Of a stretch of 13,925 bases of DNA, positions 7,143 through 13,809 are shown one piece after another; the first letter of the stretch is position 1, and the number at the start of each line of letters is the position of its first letter. Source of the stretch: Lachnospiraceae bacterium (lineage in GTDB: Bacteria; Bacillota; Clostridia; Lachnospirales; Lachnospiraceae). The position numbers and the translations under genes were made by a program. The notes under the pieces were generated by a model. The model ran no database searches. It saw only the letters and a list, made by a program, of their open reading frames with translations, and was not told the origin of the DNA. The DNA is taken from contig CAAGKF010000364.1 of the NCBI GenBank assembly GCA_900770345.1, positions 1-13,925 on the forward strand, in the 5' to 3' direction.

Positions 7143-8378
7143 CTATTTACCTCCTTTATTCGCTTCCATGATCTCCATAAGACCCTGGACACGTGTATCA
7201 TACTGTGCTTCAGAGAAGTTTCTTGGATCTGCCTGGTCGCCATCGAAGGAAACAACCGGAATACCGCATGCCTCACCGATCTGTCTGCTCATCTCAGGCA
7301 TGAATCCTGACCACAGCTTGCAGGAACGGTTAGTATGTACAAGAAGTCCTTCTACATGGTTAGCCTTGCACAGCTTGATACGCTTATCTCTTGACTGCTC
7401 CAGGTTCATGGCGTTGGGAACGTTGGCGTATGCGCGGCACATTCCGTCAAAATCATCATAGATAAATCCGAATGCATCTGCATAAATGGTGGTTACCATG
7501 TTAATGCCTCTGCTCTTCAAGCCGGTGGAGGTTGCACGCAGCCATGGCCAGCAGGCAATTCCCTCGAACATGATACGGTATTTCTCCTCCCCGCGGAAGG
7601 TGGATACACCCTTCTCATGATTCTCAATGTATTCCTTCAGCAGTGTTTCCATGGCATCTCCCGCTTCCTTCGTTCCTCTGGCGGTAACCATAACTGCCAT
7701 GTGATTCAGAAGGTCAAATCCGTTAAATGGAGACGGCACATATTTGGCCTGGGATGTTGCCTCAATCCACAGACGGCTTGCGCGTCCGGAATACTCCATA
7801 ACTTCCTTGAAACGCTCTTCTGTCCACTTCTTTCCGGTGATCTCCTCCAGCTGATGGATCGCATCAAGGAACTGTGCCTTAATGTATTCCACTTCCGCAT
7901 CAGATACTTCATAATCCGGATTGAAGGGGATATCGATCATGATCATCGGGATGTCCAGCTCTTTGGCAATATTCTCATACCATTTGATCATACAGTTGCA
8001 AATATTGTTGCAGCAAAGTACAAAATCAGGCATCGGCATATCCTGCTCAGGAGCTTCCTTTAACTTCATGTAGGCAAGAGAAATTCTCGCGTAGGCACAG
8101 ATATCATTGGAATATCCTTCTCCCTCACTGACGTTGCACATTCTCTCGCCGCCGCCCCTTGCAGCGATTCCTGCCGCCTGGTTTTCCGGATAACAGACGT
8201 ACAGCCCCAGCGTTGCCGGAATCTCTACCGGGAAGTTGCTGGCGCACCAGCCGATCTTCTCGCCGCGCTTCTTGGCTTCCATCGCATCGGTGTAAGCATT
8301 TGCCGCGATCTGTCCCAGCTTAAACTTTGCAGAATTTGGATCCGGTGCAGGTCTTTTTTTCTTTACTTCTTCACCCAT
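7143..8378 (-). CDS. 2-hydroxyacyl-CoA dehydratase, alpha subunit (HadB/FldB-like)
   Basis: The 411-residue protein closely recalls HadB of the 2-hydroxyisocaproyl-CoA dehydratase. Shared features are YPENQAAG (63-70), the SNDICAYAR segment around Cys94, LCCNNICN (121-128), IKWYENI (131-137), FRGEEKYRIM (261-270) and HTNRSCK around Cys353, then SFDGDQADPR (377-386). Candidates for the three cluster ligands are among Cys81/Cys94, Cys122/Cys123 and Cys353. The subunit provides the active site for substrate hydroxyl loss, together with the beta subunit. It starts 27 bp after the activator stop with AAAGGAGG as SD. Length and motifs separate it from the longer HgdA of 2-hydroxyglutaryl-CoA dehydratase. 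It could act on phenyllactyl-, indolelactyl-, 2-hydroxyisocaproyl-, lactoyl- or 2-hydroxybutyryl-CoA. Confidence 0.93.
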   Translation of the reverse strand: MGEEVKKKRPAPDPNSAKFKLGQIAANAYTDAMEAKKRGEKIGWCASNFPVEIPATLGLYVCYPENQAAGIAARGGGERMCNVSEGEGYSNDICAYARISLAYMKLKEAPEQDMPMPDFVLCCNNICNCMIKWYENIAKELDIPMIMIDIPFNPDYEVSDAEVEYIKAQFLDAIHQLEEITGKKWTEERFKEVMEYSGRASRLWIEATSQAKYVPSPFNGFDLLNHMAVMVTARGTKEAGDAMETLLKEYIENHEKGVSTFRGEEKYRIMFEGIACWPWLRATSTGLKSRGINMVTTIYADAFGFIYDDFDGMCRAYANVPNAMNLEQSRDKRIKLCKANHVEGLLVHTNRSCKLWSGFMPEMSRQIGEACGIPVVSFDGDQADPRNFSEAQYDTRVQGLMEIMEANKGGK

Positions 8379-8405
8379 AATAAAAAAACCTCCTTTATTT
8401 ATTCT

Positions 8406-9182
8406 CTACTTATTTAATTTTTCATAAGCATACAGGGCTGCTCCCAGAGCGCCCATAAGCTGTGCCTTGTCGCTGTATTCGATCTCAACGCCAAGTTCCT
8501 TCGCCATGGCATTGCGAACACCTCCGTTTCTGGCGACTCCGCCGCTCATGCATACTTTCTCTTTGATTCCCACTCTCCTGGCCAGAGAGGCTACCCTGGT
8601 AGCTACCGACTGACAGATTCCGGCAACCAGATTGGGGATCTCCGTACCTGCCGCCAGCTGAGAAATAACCTCAGACTCCGCGAATACGGTACAGGTACTG
8701 GAAATGCTGGCCGGATTCTCCGCTTTGGCGGCTTCCACCTCCAGCTGCGATATATCCAGCTTCAGAATATTTGCCATTACATCCAGGAAACGTCCTGTTC
8801 CTGCGGCGCACTTATCATTCATCACGAAATTCACCATTCGCCCCTGATCACTGAGAGCAAGAACCTTGGCATCCTGTCCTCCGATATCGATCACAGTCCT
8901 GGCATCCGGAAACACGTGATGAACTCCCATGGCATGACAGCTGAGCTCGCTTACCTGATAATCAGCTCCCTCATAGGTCTGCCTTCCGTAACCTGTGGCA
9001 ACGGTACAGGCAATCTCCTCCTGATTCAGTCCGCTGTCCTTCAGCACGTCTTCGATAGCCTGAGAAACACCGTCAGTGCCTACGGTGGCGATCACAATGG
9101 AAGACGCCATGATTTCTGTCCCATCTTTTAAAATCACGGCCTTCGAAGTTGTCGATCCAATATCAATACCTAATGTGTACAT
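8406..9182 (-). CDS. ATP-dependent activator of 2-hydroxyacyl-CoA dehydratase (HgdC/HadI/FldI type)
   Basis: The 258-residue protein is full length for the BadF/BadG/BcrA/BcrD ATPase (archerase) family. The ASKHA nucleotide-binding motifs are GIDIGSTTSK (5-14) and IDIGGQDAK (98-106), with CMSGGVARN near 211-219. Cys125 (DKCAAGTG) and Cys164 (SSTCTVFAESE) match the two cysteines of HgdC (127 and 166), keeping the 39-residue spacing. In the homodimer they hold one [4Fe-4S] cluster between the subunits. The protein hydrolyses ATP to push one low-potential electron into the dehydratase and is extremely oxygen-sensitive in known members. It is the first gene of the module, transcribed away from a 290-bp regulatory gap that carries an operator-like site. 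SD is AAGAGG, about 7 bases before the ATG. Confidence 0.95.
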   Translation of the reverse strand: MYTLGIDIGSTTSKAVILKDGTEIMASSIVIATVGTDGVSQAIEDVLKDSGLNQEEIACTVATGYGRQTYEGADYQVSELSCHAMGVHHVFPDARTVIDIGGQDAKVLALSDQGRMVNFVMNDKCAAGTGRFLDVMANILKLDISQLEVEAAKAENPASISSTCTVFAESEVISQLAAGTEIPNLVAGICQSVATRVASLARRVGIKEKVCMSGGVARNGGVRNAMAKELGVEIEYSDKAQLMGALGAALYAYEKLNK

Positions 9183-9202
9183 GTTTGAACCTCTTATGAA
9201 TC

Positions 9203-9231
9203 ATTGTTTTAGATTGTCATTTTTTTGTCAA
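9203..9231 (-). promoter_or_regulatory. Candidate proximal promoter of the dehydratase module
   Basis: On the minus strand TTGACA (9231-9226) is followed after 17 bp by AACAAT (9208-9203). The -35 is perfect and the -10 is 4 of 6. Transcription would start near 9196, giving only about 14 leader bases that still include the SD. It competes with the more distal candidate at 9361-9389; which one is used is open. Confidence 0.35.
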
Positions 9232-9281
9232 TCCAGGGTGAAAATAAAAATTGACATATTCATGTTGACTTCATATTGGTA

Positions 9282-9297
9282 TCCTAGTATACAAGTT
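9282..9297. promoter_or_regulatory. Operator-like site upstream of the activator gene
   Basis: TCCTAGTATACAAGTT matches the palindrome at 602-617 in 13 of 16 positions, with the centre and one arm intact. It lies 100 bp upstream of the activator ATG, downstream of the candidate promoter at 9361-9389. That suits repression by blocking elongation, or control of a promoter whose -10 overlaps it. The nearby GntR/FCD protein is the obvious candidate to bind it. The match is observed; function is inferred. Confidence 0.5.
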
Positions 9298-9310
9298 GGA
9301 CTTTTAAAAA

Positions 9311-9328
9311 GTGTTGCTCTTCAGCAAC
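9311..9328 (-). terminator. Short hairpin followed by U-run in the activator leader
   Basis: On the minus strand GTTGCT-GAAG-AGCAAC forms a 6-bp stem with a 4-base loop (9328-9313), followed by AC and five T residues (9310-9306). This is a small intrinsic-terminator shape. It could end transcripts reading through from gntR or, if transcription begins at the promoter at 9361-9389, serve as an attenuator in the leader. The stem is short, so efficiency is doubtful. Confidence 0.4.
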
Positions 9329-9360
9329 CCTCAACAGTAAACATATCAACTTACGCTCTT

Positions 9361-9389
9361 ATAATAGCAATGTTTCCTTTAAAAGTAAA
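9361..9389 (-). promoter_or_regulatory. Candidate distal promoter with extended -10 for the dehydratase module
   Basis: On the minus strand TTTACT (9389-9384), a 17-bp spacer, then TGC-TATTAT (TATTAT at 9366-9361) resembles a sigma-A promoter with a TGn extension. The start would be near 9354, leaving a leader of about 170 nt that contains the hairpin at 9311-9328 and the operator-like site at 9282-9297. The surroundings are strongly A+T-rich, which raises the chance of fortuitous matches. Confidence 0.4.
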
Positions 9390-9440
9390 TAGTTTTTTAT
9401 AATTTTTTAATAATTAGCAGTTTTTCACAATTTTTTTAGG

Positions 9441-9471
9441 CAAACTGTACAAAAAAGCTTTGTACAGTCTG
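9441..9471. repeat. 13-bp inverted repeat immediately after gntR
   Basis: CAAACTGTACAAA (9441-9453) and TTTGTACAGTCTG (9459-9471) pair over 13 bp with one G-U, around a 5-base loop, ending 1 base from the gntR stop codon. No U-run follows on either strand, so it is not a textbook terminator. The inner arms contain TTTGTAC/GTACAAA, loosely like the TTGTATACAA operator core. It may be a 3' stabilising or terminating hairpin for gntR or a binding site. Confidence 0.5.
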
Positions 9472-9472
9472 T

Positions 9473-10174
9473 CTACGCATTGGTTTTAAAATAAGACGGA
9501 TACTTGGCCATAGCGCGATCAGCAATAGACGTTATAGTTTCCAGATGAGCCGCCATCTTCTCCTGAGCCAGGCTCATATTCTCCTCCCTGATCGCATTGA
9601 CAATGGCACGATGCTCCTCAATCAGTTCCGGCACTCTGGCATCAAAGGCCACATCAAAATTTCTCCACCGGGACACATGATGCATCAAACCTCCCAGCAT
9701 CTGAATAAGGGCATAACGTCCTACACTGTCAACCATGATCTTATGGAACTGGGAATCCAGCTTAGGGAACCTGCCGAAATAGTTCATCTCATCGCGGCAC
9801 TTTTCCTGCTCCGCCAGATTCTCCTCCAGACGTTTTACCAGCTCCATCCGGTCCTCTTTCTTCAGGGAGGTAAACATCTCATAGATTACTTCTTTCTCCA
9901 CTGCCGTACGCAGCATCAGAAGATCCGCGATATGATTCAGATCAATCAGACTTACATATGTTCCTCTCTGAGGATAAATCTCAATAAATCCCAGTTGATG
10001 CAGTCTGGCAAAAGCCGTACGGATCACAGAGCGGGATACTCCGTATTCTCCCGCCATCTGATTCTCACTGATCAGCTGACCCGGTTCCAGCTGCAGCTTT
10101 ATAATTCTTCTCAATATCTGCCTGTAAACCTCTTCCGCTGCTACGGGCGGATTTTCCCTTCCGTTTACTGCCAC
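9473..10174 (-). CDS. GntR-family transcriptional regulator, FCD (FadR) subfamily
   Basis: I chose the GTG at 10174 (233 residues) because GGAAGG sits 6 bases before it; the frame is open upstream to a GTG at 10192, but that start lacks a good SD. The N-terminal winged helix-turn-helix spans about residues 10-75, with SENQMAGEYGVSRSVIRTAF as the recognition part and a PQRGTYV wing. The C-terminal part is an FCD all-helical ligand domain. Asp140, His144 (LDSQFHKIM), His188 (EEHRAI) and His210 (AAHLETI) match the usual metal-binding set. FCD regulators sense organic acids such as lactate, gluconate and acyl compounds. The gene lies 55 bp after prfA and directly before the dehydratase module in the same orientation, so it is the likely regulator of that module through the TTGTATACAA-type sites. 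Ligand unknown. Confidence 0.9.
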   Translation of the reverse strand: MAVNGRENPPVAAEEVYRQILRRIIKLQLEPGQLISENQMAGEYGVSRSVIRTAFARLHQLGFIEIYPQRGTYVSLIDLNHIADLLMLRTAVEKEVIYEMFTSLKKEDRMELVKRLEENLAEQEKCRDEMNYFGRFPKLDSQFHKIMVDSVGRYALIQMLGGLMHHVSRWRNFDVAFDARVPELIEEHRAIVNAIREENMSLAQEKMAAHLETITSIADRAMAKYPSYFKTNA

Positions 10175-10198
10175 AACGCACCTTCCTCTCACAACTCC

Positions 10199-10222
10199 TG
10201 ATCCGGCTGCTTTTCCGGATCA
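10199..10222. repeat. 8-bp hairpin between prfA and gntR
   Basis: TGATCCGG (10199-10206) and CCGGATCA (10215-10222) pair around an 8-base loop in the 55-bp gap between prfA and gntR. On the minus strand it follows the prfA stop by 7 bases but is followed by GGAGTTGTG and not by U residues, so read-through into gntR is likely. It may partly reduce expression of gntR relative to prfA. Confidence 0.4.
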
Positions 10223-10229
10223 TCTTTCC

Positions 10230-11306
10230 TTAATTTGACTCGTTCATCTTCGCCAGCTTTGCCGCCTGATCCGCCGCAATCAGGTTGTCCAGAAGCTCCT
10301 GAATATCCCCGTTCATGATCGAATCGATCTTATACAAAGTCAGCTTGATTCTGTGATCCGTCACACGGCCCTGAGGGAAATTGTAGGTACGGATCTTCTC
10401 CGAACGGTCGCCTGTACCAATCTGACTTCTCCGCTCCTCCGCCTCGGAATTCTGACGTTTTTCCAGCTCTATATCATACAGCTTGGAACGAAGCAGACGG
10501 AAAGCCTTCTCCTTGTTCTGAAGCTGGGACTTCTCAGTCTGGCTGTAGATCACGATTCCCGTGGGCATATGAGTCAGACGTACCGCGGAATCCGTAGTAT
10601 TTACACACTGTCCGCCGTTTCCGGAAGCACGCATAACATCGATACGGCAGTCATTCATATCGATTTGTACATCCACTTCCTCCGCCTCCGGCATGACCGC
10701 AACGGTAGCTGTAGAGGTGTGGATACGGCCGCCGGATTCCGTCTCAGGCACACGCTGCACGCGGTGTACACCGCTTTCATACTTCAGCTTGGAATAAGCG
10801 CCCTTTCCGTTGACCATGGCTACTACTTCCTTAAAGCCGCCGATGCCGTTTTCGTTAAGGCTGACGATCTCCACCTTCCAGCGCTGGCTGTCGGCGTAAT
10901 TGGAATACATACGGTAAAGCTCAGCTGCAAACAGAGCTGCCTCATCACCGCCTGCTCCCGCACGGATCTCCAGAATAATATTTTTATCGTCATTGGGGTC
11001 CTTGGGCAGAAGAAGAATCTTCAGCTCATGCTCCAGCTCCTCAATGCGCTTTTTGGCATCGGACAGCTCCTCTTTTGCCAGCTCGCGCATCTCCTCGTCA
11101 CTTTCCTCCTCCAGCAGAGCCAGGCTGTCTTCCACATCCTGTTTGGCCTGCTTATACTGCTTATATGCCTCCACAATGGGAGCCAGATCCGCCTGCTCCT
11201 TCATGAGCCTGGTGAACCGCTTGGTATCCTGAGTCACGGCCGGATCCCCCAGCATAAGCATCAGTTCCTCATAATGAATCAACATATCGTCCAATCTGTC
11301 AAACAT
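10230..11306 (-). CDS. prfA: Peptide chain release factor 1 (RF1)
   Basis: The 358 residues are the normal RF1 length. The GGQ catalytic motif is at 231-233 (GNGGQCVNTTDS), where the glutamine is the site methylated by PrmC. The stop-codon-reading PxT element is PET at 187-189 (VPETESGGRIHTS), which marks RF1 (UAA/UAG) and not RF2. GAGGDEA at 117-123 is also conserved. The SD AAGGAG is 5 bases before the ATG. It lies 31 bp downstream of prmC, the methyltransferase that modifies it, in a common Firmicutes arrangement. Cys follows GGQ where many RF1 proteins have His; this is seen in clostridial sequences and is not a defect. Confidence 0.98.
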   Translation of the reverse strand: MFDRLDDMLIHYEELMLMLGDPAVTQDTKRFTRLMKEQADLAPIVEAYKQYKQAKQDVEDSLALLEEESDEEMRELAKEELSDAKKRIEELEHELKILLLPKDPNDDKNIILEIRAGAGGDEAALFAAELYRMYSNYADSQRWKVEIVSLNENGIGGFKEVVAMVNGKGAYSKLKYESGVHRVQRVPETESGGRIHTSTATVAVMPEAEEVDVQIDMNDCRIDVMRASGNGGQCVNTTDSAVRLTHMPTGIVIYSQTEKSQLQNKEKAFRLLRSKLYDIELEKRQNSEAEERRSQIGTGDRSEKIRTYNFPQGRVTDHRIKLTLYKIDSIMNGDIQELLDNLIAADQAAKLAKMNESN

Positions 11307-11337
11307 ATTCTCTCTCCTTGTAATAGGTCATAAGCAA

Positions 11338-12207
11338 TCAGCAGGACTTCTTCGCTCTGAACACCCGGTTCAGGCCAGCCATATCCTTTACTGTTTCAAA
11401 GTCCGTAAATCCTTTTTCCGCAAACAGGCGCTCTACCTCCTGTGCCTGATCAAAACCGATCTCCAGATATACAAACCCCCCCGGCTTCAGATATCTCCCG
11501 CTCTGCTCTGCCAGTATACGGTAGAACAGAAGGCCGTCCGTTCTTCCGTCCAGAGCCAGTCTTGGCTCATGGTCCTTCACCTCCGGCTCCAAACCCTCGA
11601 TCACTTCGGATGGAATATAGGGGGGGTTCGATACTATGATATCAAATTTTTGGTCCGCAGACAACTGTTCAAACATATCGCTTTCTTTCAGCTGAAAGCT
11701 CCCTCCGTATTCCGCAAGGAGCCTCTCTGCGTTTCCTGCCGCCACCTTAAGCGCCTCCGGTGAAATATCGAGAGCCGTCACCTCCCTGTATCCTCCGAGA
11801 CGCGCCAGACTGACGGCGATACACCCAGAACCGGTACACATATCAAGAATGCTGAGAGTCCTGTCTTTCTGTTCCTCAAGCACCAGCTCTACCAGCGTTT
11901 CCGTATCCTGGCGCGGAATCAGTACACTGCTGTTTACAGAAAATGAAAGTCCCATAAATTCCTGTTCCCCTGTAAGATACTGAAGAGGGATACGCCCGGC
12001 CCGCTGACGGATCAATTCCTCATATCGCGCCTGACGCCCCAGCTCCTCCTCCGTCTCCGGAAGCGCTTTATTTCTCACGGCGAGGAAGGAGGCCAGGCTG
12101 ATGTCCCAGACCGCAAGCAGCAGATATCTGGCATCAAGGGCATTATCCGGCACACCGGCCTGTTTTAATCTCTCTGTCCCATCTGTCAAAAGCTGCTGTA
12201 AGGTCAT
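11338..12207 (-). CDS. prmC: Release factor glutamine N5-methyltransferase PrmC
   Basis: The ATG at 12207 overlaps the stop of the preceding gene as ATGA, giving 289 residues with the normal PrmC N-terminus (MTLQQLLTDGTERLKQ). An upstream in-frame extension to 12291 would lie wholly within the preceding gene and is not family-like. The N-terminal helical domain covers about 1-85, followed by the IPRQDTE segment (97-103). The SAM-binding motif LDMCTGSGCIAV is at 121-132 and the catalytic NPPY at 194-197. The enzyme methylates the GGQ glutamine of release factors in the cytoplasm. It is translationally coupled to the DUF1385 gene and followed by its substrate gene prfA. Confidence 0.97.
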   Translation of the reverse strand: MTLQQLLTDGTERLKQAGVPDNALDARYLLLAVWDISLASFLAVRNKALPETEEELGRQARYEELIRQRAGRIPLQYLTGEQEFMGLSFSVNSSVLIPRQDTETLVELVLEEQKDRTLSILDMCTGSGCIAVSLARLGGYREVTALDISPEALKVAAGNAERLLAEYGGSFQLKESDMFEQLSADQKFDIIVSNPPYIPSEVIEGLEPEVKDHEPRLALDGRTDGLLFYRILAEQSGRYLKPGGFVYLEIGFDQAQEVERLFAEKGFTDFETVKDMAGLNRVFRAKKSC

Positions 12208-13220
12208 AAAGCCTCTGCACCTGCCTCTTCTTCTGATTCTGTTCCGCTCTCTTTTCCCGCAAAAGCTTCTGCCGCGGCAGACGTGTTCCACCCCGGAAAG
12301 TTTTCGTCCAGATAAGCTCTCCAGTCAAAAACAGTCTCTACAGCAGCGATGGCCACCTCGATCATGGAATCATCAGGTTCTGTAGTAGTAAGTCCCTGCA
12401 TCCACATGCCGGGGCGGCTCAAAAGATTCACCAGTACACTGTCATGGCGTCCGGCAAACCGCAGGAACTCATAGGATACACCGGCGATCACAGGGATCAG
12501 TACGATCCTGCTCAGTGCCCTCAAAGCTACATTGTCCACACGAATCACCATAAAAAACAAGATACTGATGATCATGACGATCATAATAAAGCTGGTTCCG
12601 CAGCGCTTGTGTTCCTTGGAACTGGCCCTTACATTGTCCACCGTCAGCTCCAGCCCGTGTTCAATGCAGTTAATGCATTTGTGCTCGGATCCGTGATACA
12701 TAAAAGTACGCCGGATATCTTCCATCCGGGATACCAGTTTGATATATATAATAAATATGGCAATGCGGATCACACCCTCCAGTATGGCCATTACCGTATC
12801 GGAAGTGATAAATCCACGGCACACATTTGCTATCATAAGGGGAAGCACCATAAAAATGCCGATAGCCATTACAAACGACAGCACCATCACTGCTGTCATA
12901 AGAACACTCTCCAGCTTTTCTCCCAGGACCTTATCCAGCCACTTTTCCAGGCGGCCCGGTTCTGCCTCCTCGTCATCCTCAAAAAAGCTGCAGGACCAGG
13001 TCAGCGCTCTCATTCCCAGGATAATGGAATCCGCAAAGCTGAAGATCCCCCTGATAAAAGGCAGCCCCAGGATGTGGTGCTTTTTTGTCATACTGACATA
13101 CGTATCTTTTTTTACCTCTATATTCCCGTCCGGCTTACGGACGGCAATGGCGTAATCACAGCCGTTCTGCATCATAATGCCCTCAATTACAGCCTGACCG
13201 CCAATTCCCGAATATTTCAT
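12204..13220 (-). CDS. DUF1385 (YqhQ-like) integral membrane protein
   Basis: The 338-residue protein begins with the DUF1385 signature GGQAVIEGIMMQ (7-18). It continues with HGSEHKCINCIEHG (176-189) and KRCGTSF (205-211), both rich in His and Cys. Hydrophobic spans are near 105-133, 143-163, 209-227 and 236-255. The C-terminal tail (about 312-338) is acidic and Ala/Glu-rich. The family includes B. subtilis YqhQ; its biochemical role is not established. It often sits next to rpmE, prmC and prfA in Clostridia, as here, which suggests shared transcription and not necessarily shared function. The SD is AAAGGT, rather far (about 10 bases) from the ATG. The stop overlaps the prmC start. Confidence 0.93.
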   Translation of the reverse strand: MKYSGIGGQAVIEGIMMQNGCDYAIAVRKPDGNIEVKKDTYVSMTKKHHILGLPFIRGIFSFADSIILGMRALTWSCSFFEDDEEAEPGRLEKWLDKVLGEKLESVLMTAVMVLSFVMAIGIFMVLPLMIANVCRGFITSDTVMAILEGVIRIAIFIIYIKLVSRMEDIRRTFMYHGSEHKCINCIEHGLELTVDNVRASSKEHKRCGTSFIMIVMIISILFFMVIRVDNVALRALSRIVLIPVIAGVSYEFLRFAGRHDSVLVNLLSRPGMWMQGLTTTEPDDSMIEVAIAAVETVFDWRAYLDENFPGWNTSAAAEAFAGKESGTESEEEAGAEAL

Positions 13221-13266
13221 GAACTGCTGTTACCTTTCTGTTCAAACATAAACCGATAAATCAGAA

Positions 13267-13296
13267 AGGGCTGAGCCTGTATACAAGCCCAACCCT
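13267..13296 (-). terminator. Intrinsic terminator after rpmE
   Basis: On the minus strand AGGGTTGGGCTTG (13296-13284) pairs with CAGGCTCAGCCCT (13279-13267) over 13 bp, with three G-U pairs and a TATA loop, followed by TTCTGATTTAT. It begins 16 bases after the rpmE stop. The U-run is interrupted, so some read-through into the DUF1385 gene is likely. The TGTATACA centre resembles the operator core by chance of the stem sequence. Confidence 0.65.
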
Positions 13297-13312
13297 CATC
13301 TCTTCTCACATA

Positions 13313-13519
13313 TTACTGAGCATTAATGCCATACTTACGATTGAACTTATCAATACGTCCGCGGGCAGCAGCAGCCTTCTGCTGGCCAGTGTAGAATGAA
13401 TGGCACTTGGAGCAAACCTCAACGTGGATGTCCTTCTTTGTAGAGCCTGTTACGAACTCGTTGCCACAGTTGCAGACTACCTTTGCCTGGTAATAATTTG
13501 GATGGATTCCTTCCTTCAT
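13313..13519 (-). CDS. rpmE: 50S ribosomal protein L31, zinc-binding type
   Basis: The ATG at 13519 has a strong SD (AGAGGTG) and gives 68 residues, the standard L31 length; an in-frame extension to 13588 lies in the structured leader and is not part of the protein. MKEGIHPNYYQAK at the N-terminus is typical. Cys16, Cys18, Cys36 and Cys39 form the zinc site of the C+ form of L31, in contrast to the cysteine-free YtiA-type paralogue. The protein binds the large subunit and bridges to the small subunit. It has its own promoter, a long structured leader and a terminator, so it is expressed as a near-independent unit, with some read-through into the DUF1385 gene. Confidence 0.98.
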   Translation of the reverse strand: MKEGIHPNYYQAKVVCNCGNEFVTGSTKKDIHVEVCSKCHSFYTGQQKAAAARGRIDKFNRKYGINAQ

Positions 13520-13712
13520 GATTTTCACCTCTCTGATAATATTTGCGGTTTCCGACCGCGGCCTGTATGCCAATCTGCCTCTGTACATAGCAGGCAGCCG
13601 GCCTGTAAGCCGTCACCAGAACGCACAGATATCAGCACTGTTTAAGTTATACGCATCCTTGCCGTAAGGTTCTGACTCACGCAGATGCTAAAACTGCCGT
13701 CACTTAAGACAG
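13520..13712 (-). promoter_or_regulatory. Long structured 5' leader of rpmE, possible L31 autoregulatory element
   Basis: From the predicted start near 13713 to the ATG there are about 193 nt without a gene. The leader contains several hairpins: an outer GCAT/ATGC pair (13653-13656 with 13685-13688) enclosing CCTT/AAGG (13657-13660 with 13666-13669), CTGCCT/AGGCAG (13575-13580 with 13592-13597), and GCGGT/ACCGC (13545-13549 with 13555-13559) about 15 bases before the SD. CGGCCTGTA is repeated at 13559-13567 and 13599-13607. L31 leader motifs have been described in Firmicutes; I cannot confirm a match to them by eye. Confidence 0.45.
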
Positions 13713-13719
13713 CTTAATC

Positions 13720-13748
13720 AGTATAACATAGAAATTTTCCCATTGCAA
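13720..13748 (-). promoter_or_regulatory. Strong sigma-A-type promoter of rpmE
   Basis: On the minus strand TTGCAA (13748-13743), a 17-bp spacer and TATACT (13725-13720) form a near-consensus promoter, with the start expected near 13713. Three T-runs on the plus strand (A-tracts on the minus strand) at 13753-13758, 13764-13769 and 13774-13778 begin 11 and 10 bp apart, directly upstream of the -35. This fits an UP element or intrinsic bend and suits a ribosomal gene. Confidence 0.8.
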
Positions 13749-13809
13749 GCCGTTTTTTCCGCGTTTTTTGAGGTTTTTATATCATGTGCTGCAGTTCAGA
13801 CGGCACCTG

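Noticed and set aside
7143..8378. Assignment as 2-hydroxyglutaryl-CoA dehydratase (HgdA)
   Set aside because: At 411 residues and with HadB/FldB-like motifs it is nearer to the branched/aromatic group, and no glutaconate CoA-transferase GctAB pair is present.
9321..9344. Possible 7-codon leader peptide (ATG TTT ACT GTT GAG GGT TGC TGA, minus strand) running into the leader hairpin
   Set aside because: It has no SD and no run of regulatory codons; such short frames are common by chance.
10353..11333. Long plus-strand open frame of 326 codons opposite prfA
   Set aside because: It lies fully antisense to a clear RF1 gene, its residues resemble no family, and no ribosome site fits; it is a shadow of prfA codon use.
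12444..13259. Plus-strand open frame of 271 codons opposite the DUF1385 gene
   Set aside because: The His- and Gln-rich translation is typical of an antisense shadow, and the minus-strand DUF1385 gene has full family motifs.
13277..13288. TGTATACA palindrome as another GntR operator
   Set aside because: It is the loop and inner stem of the rpmE terminator, and the flanks do not match the AACTTGTATACAAGTT pattern beyond the core.
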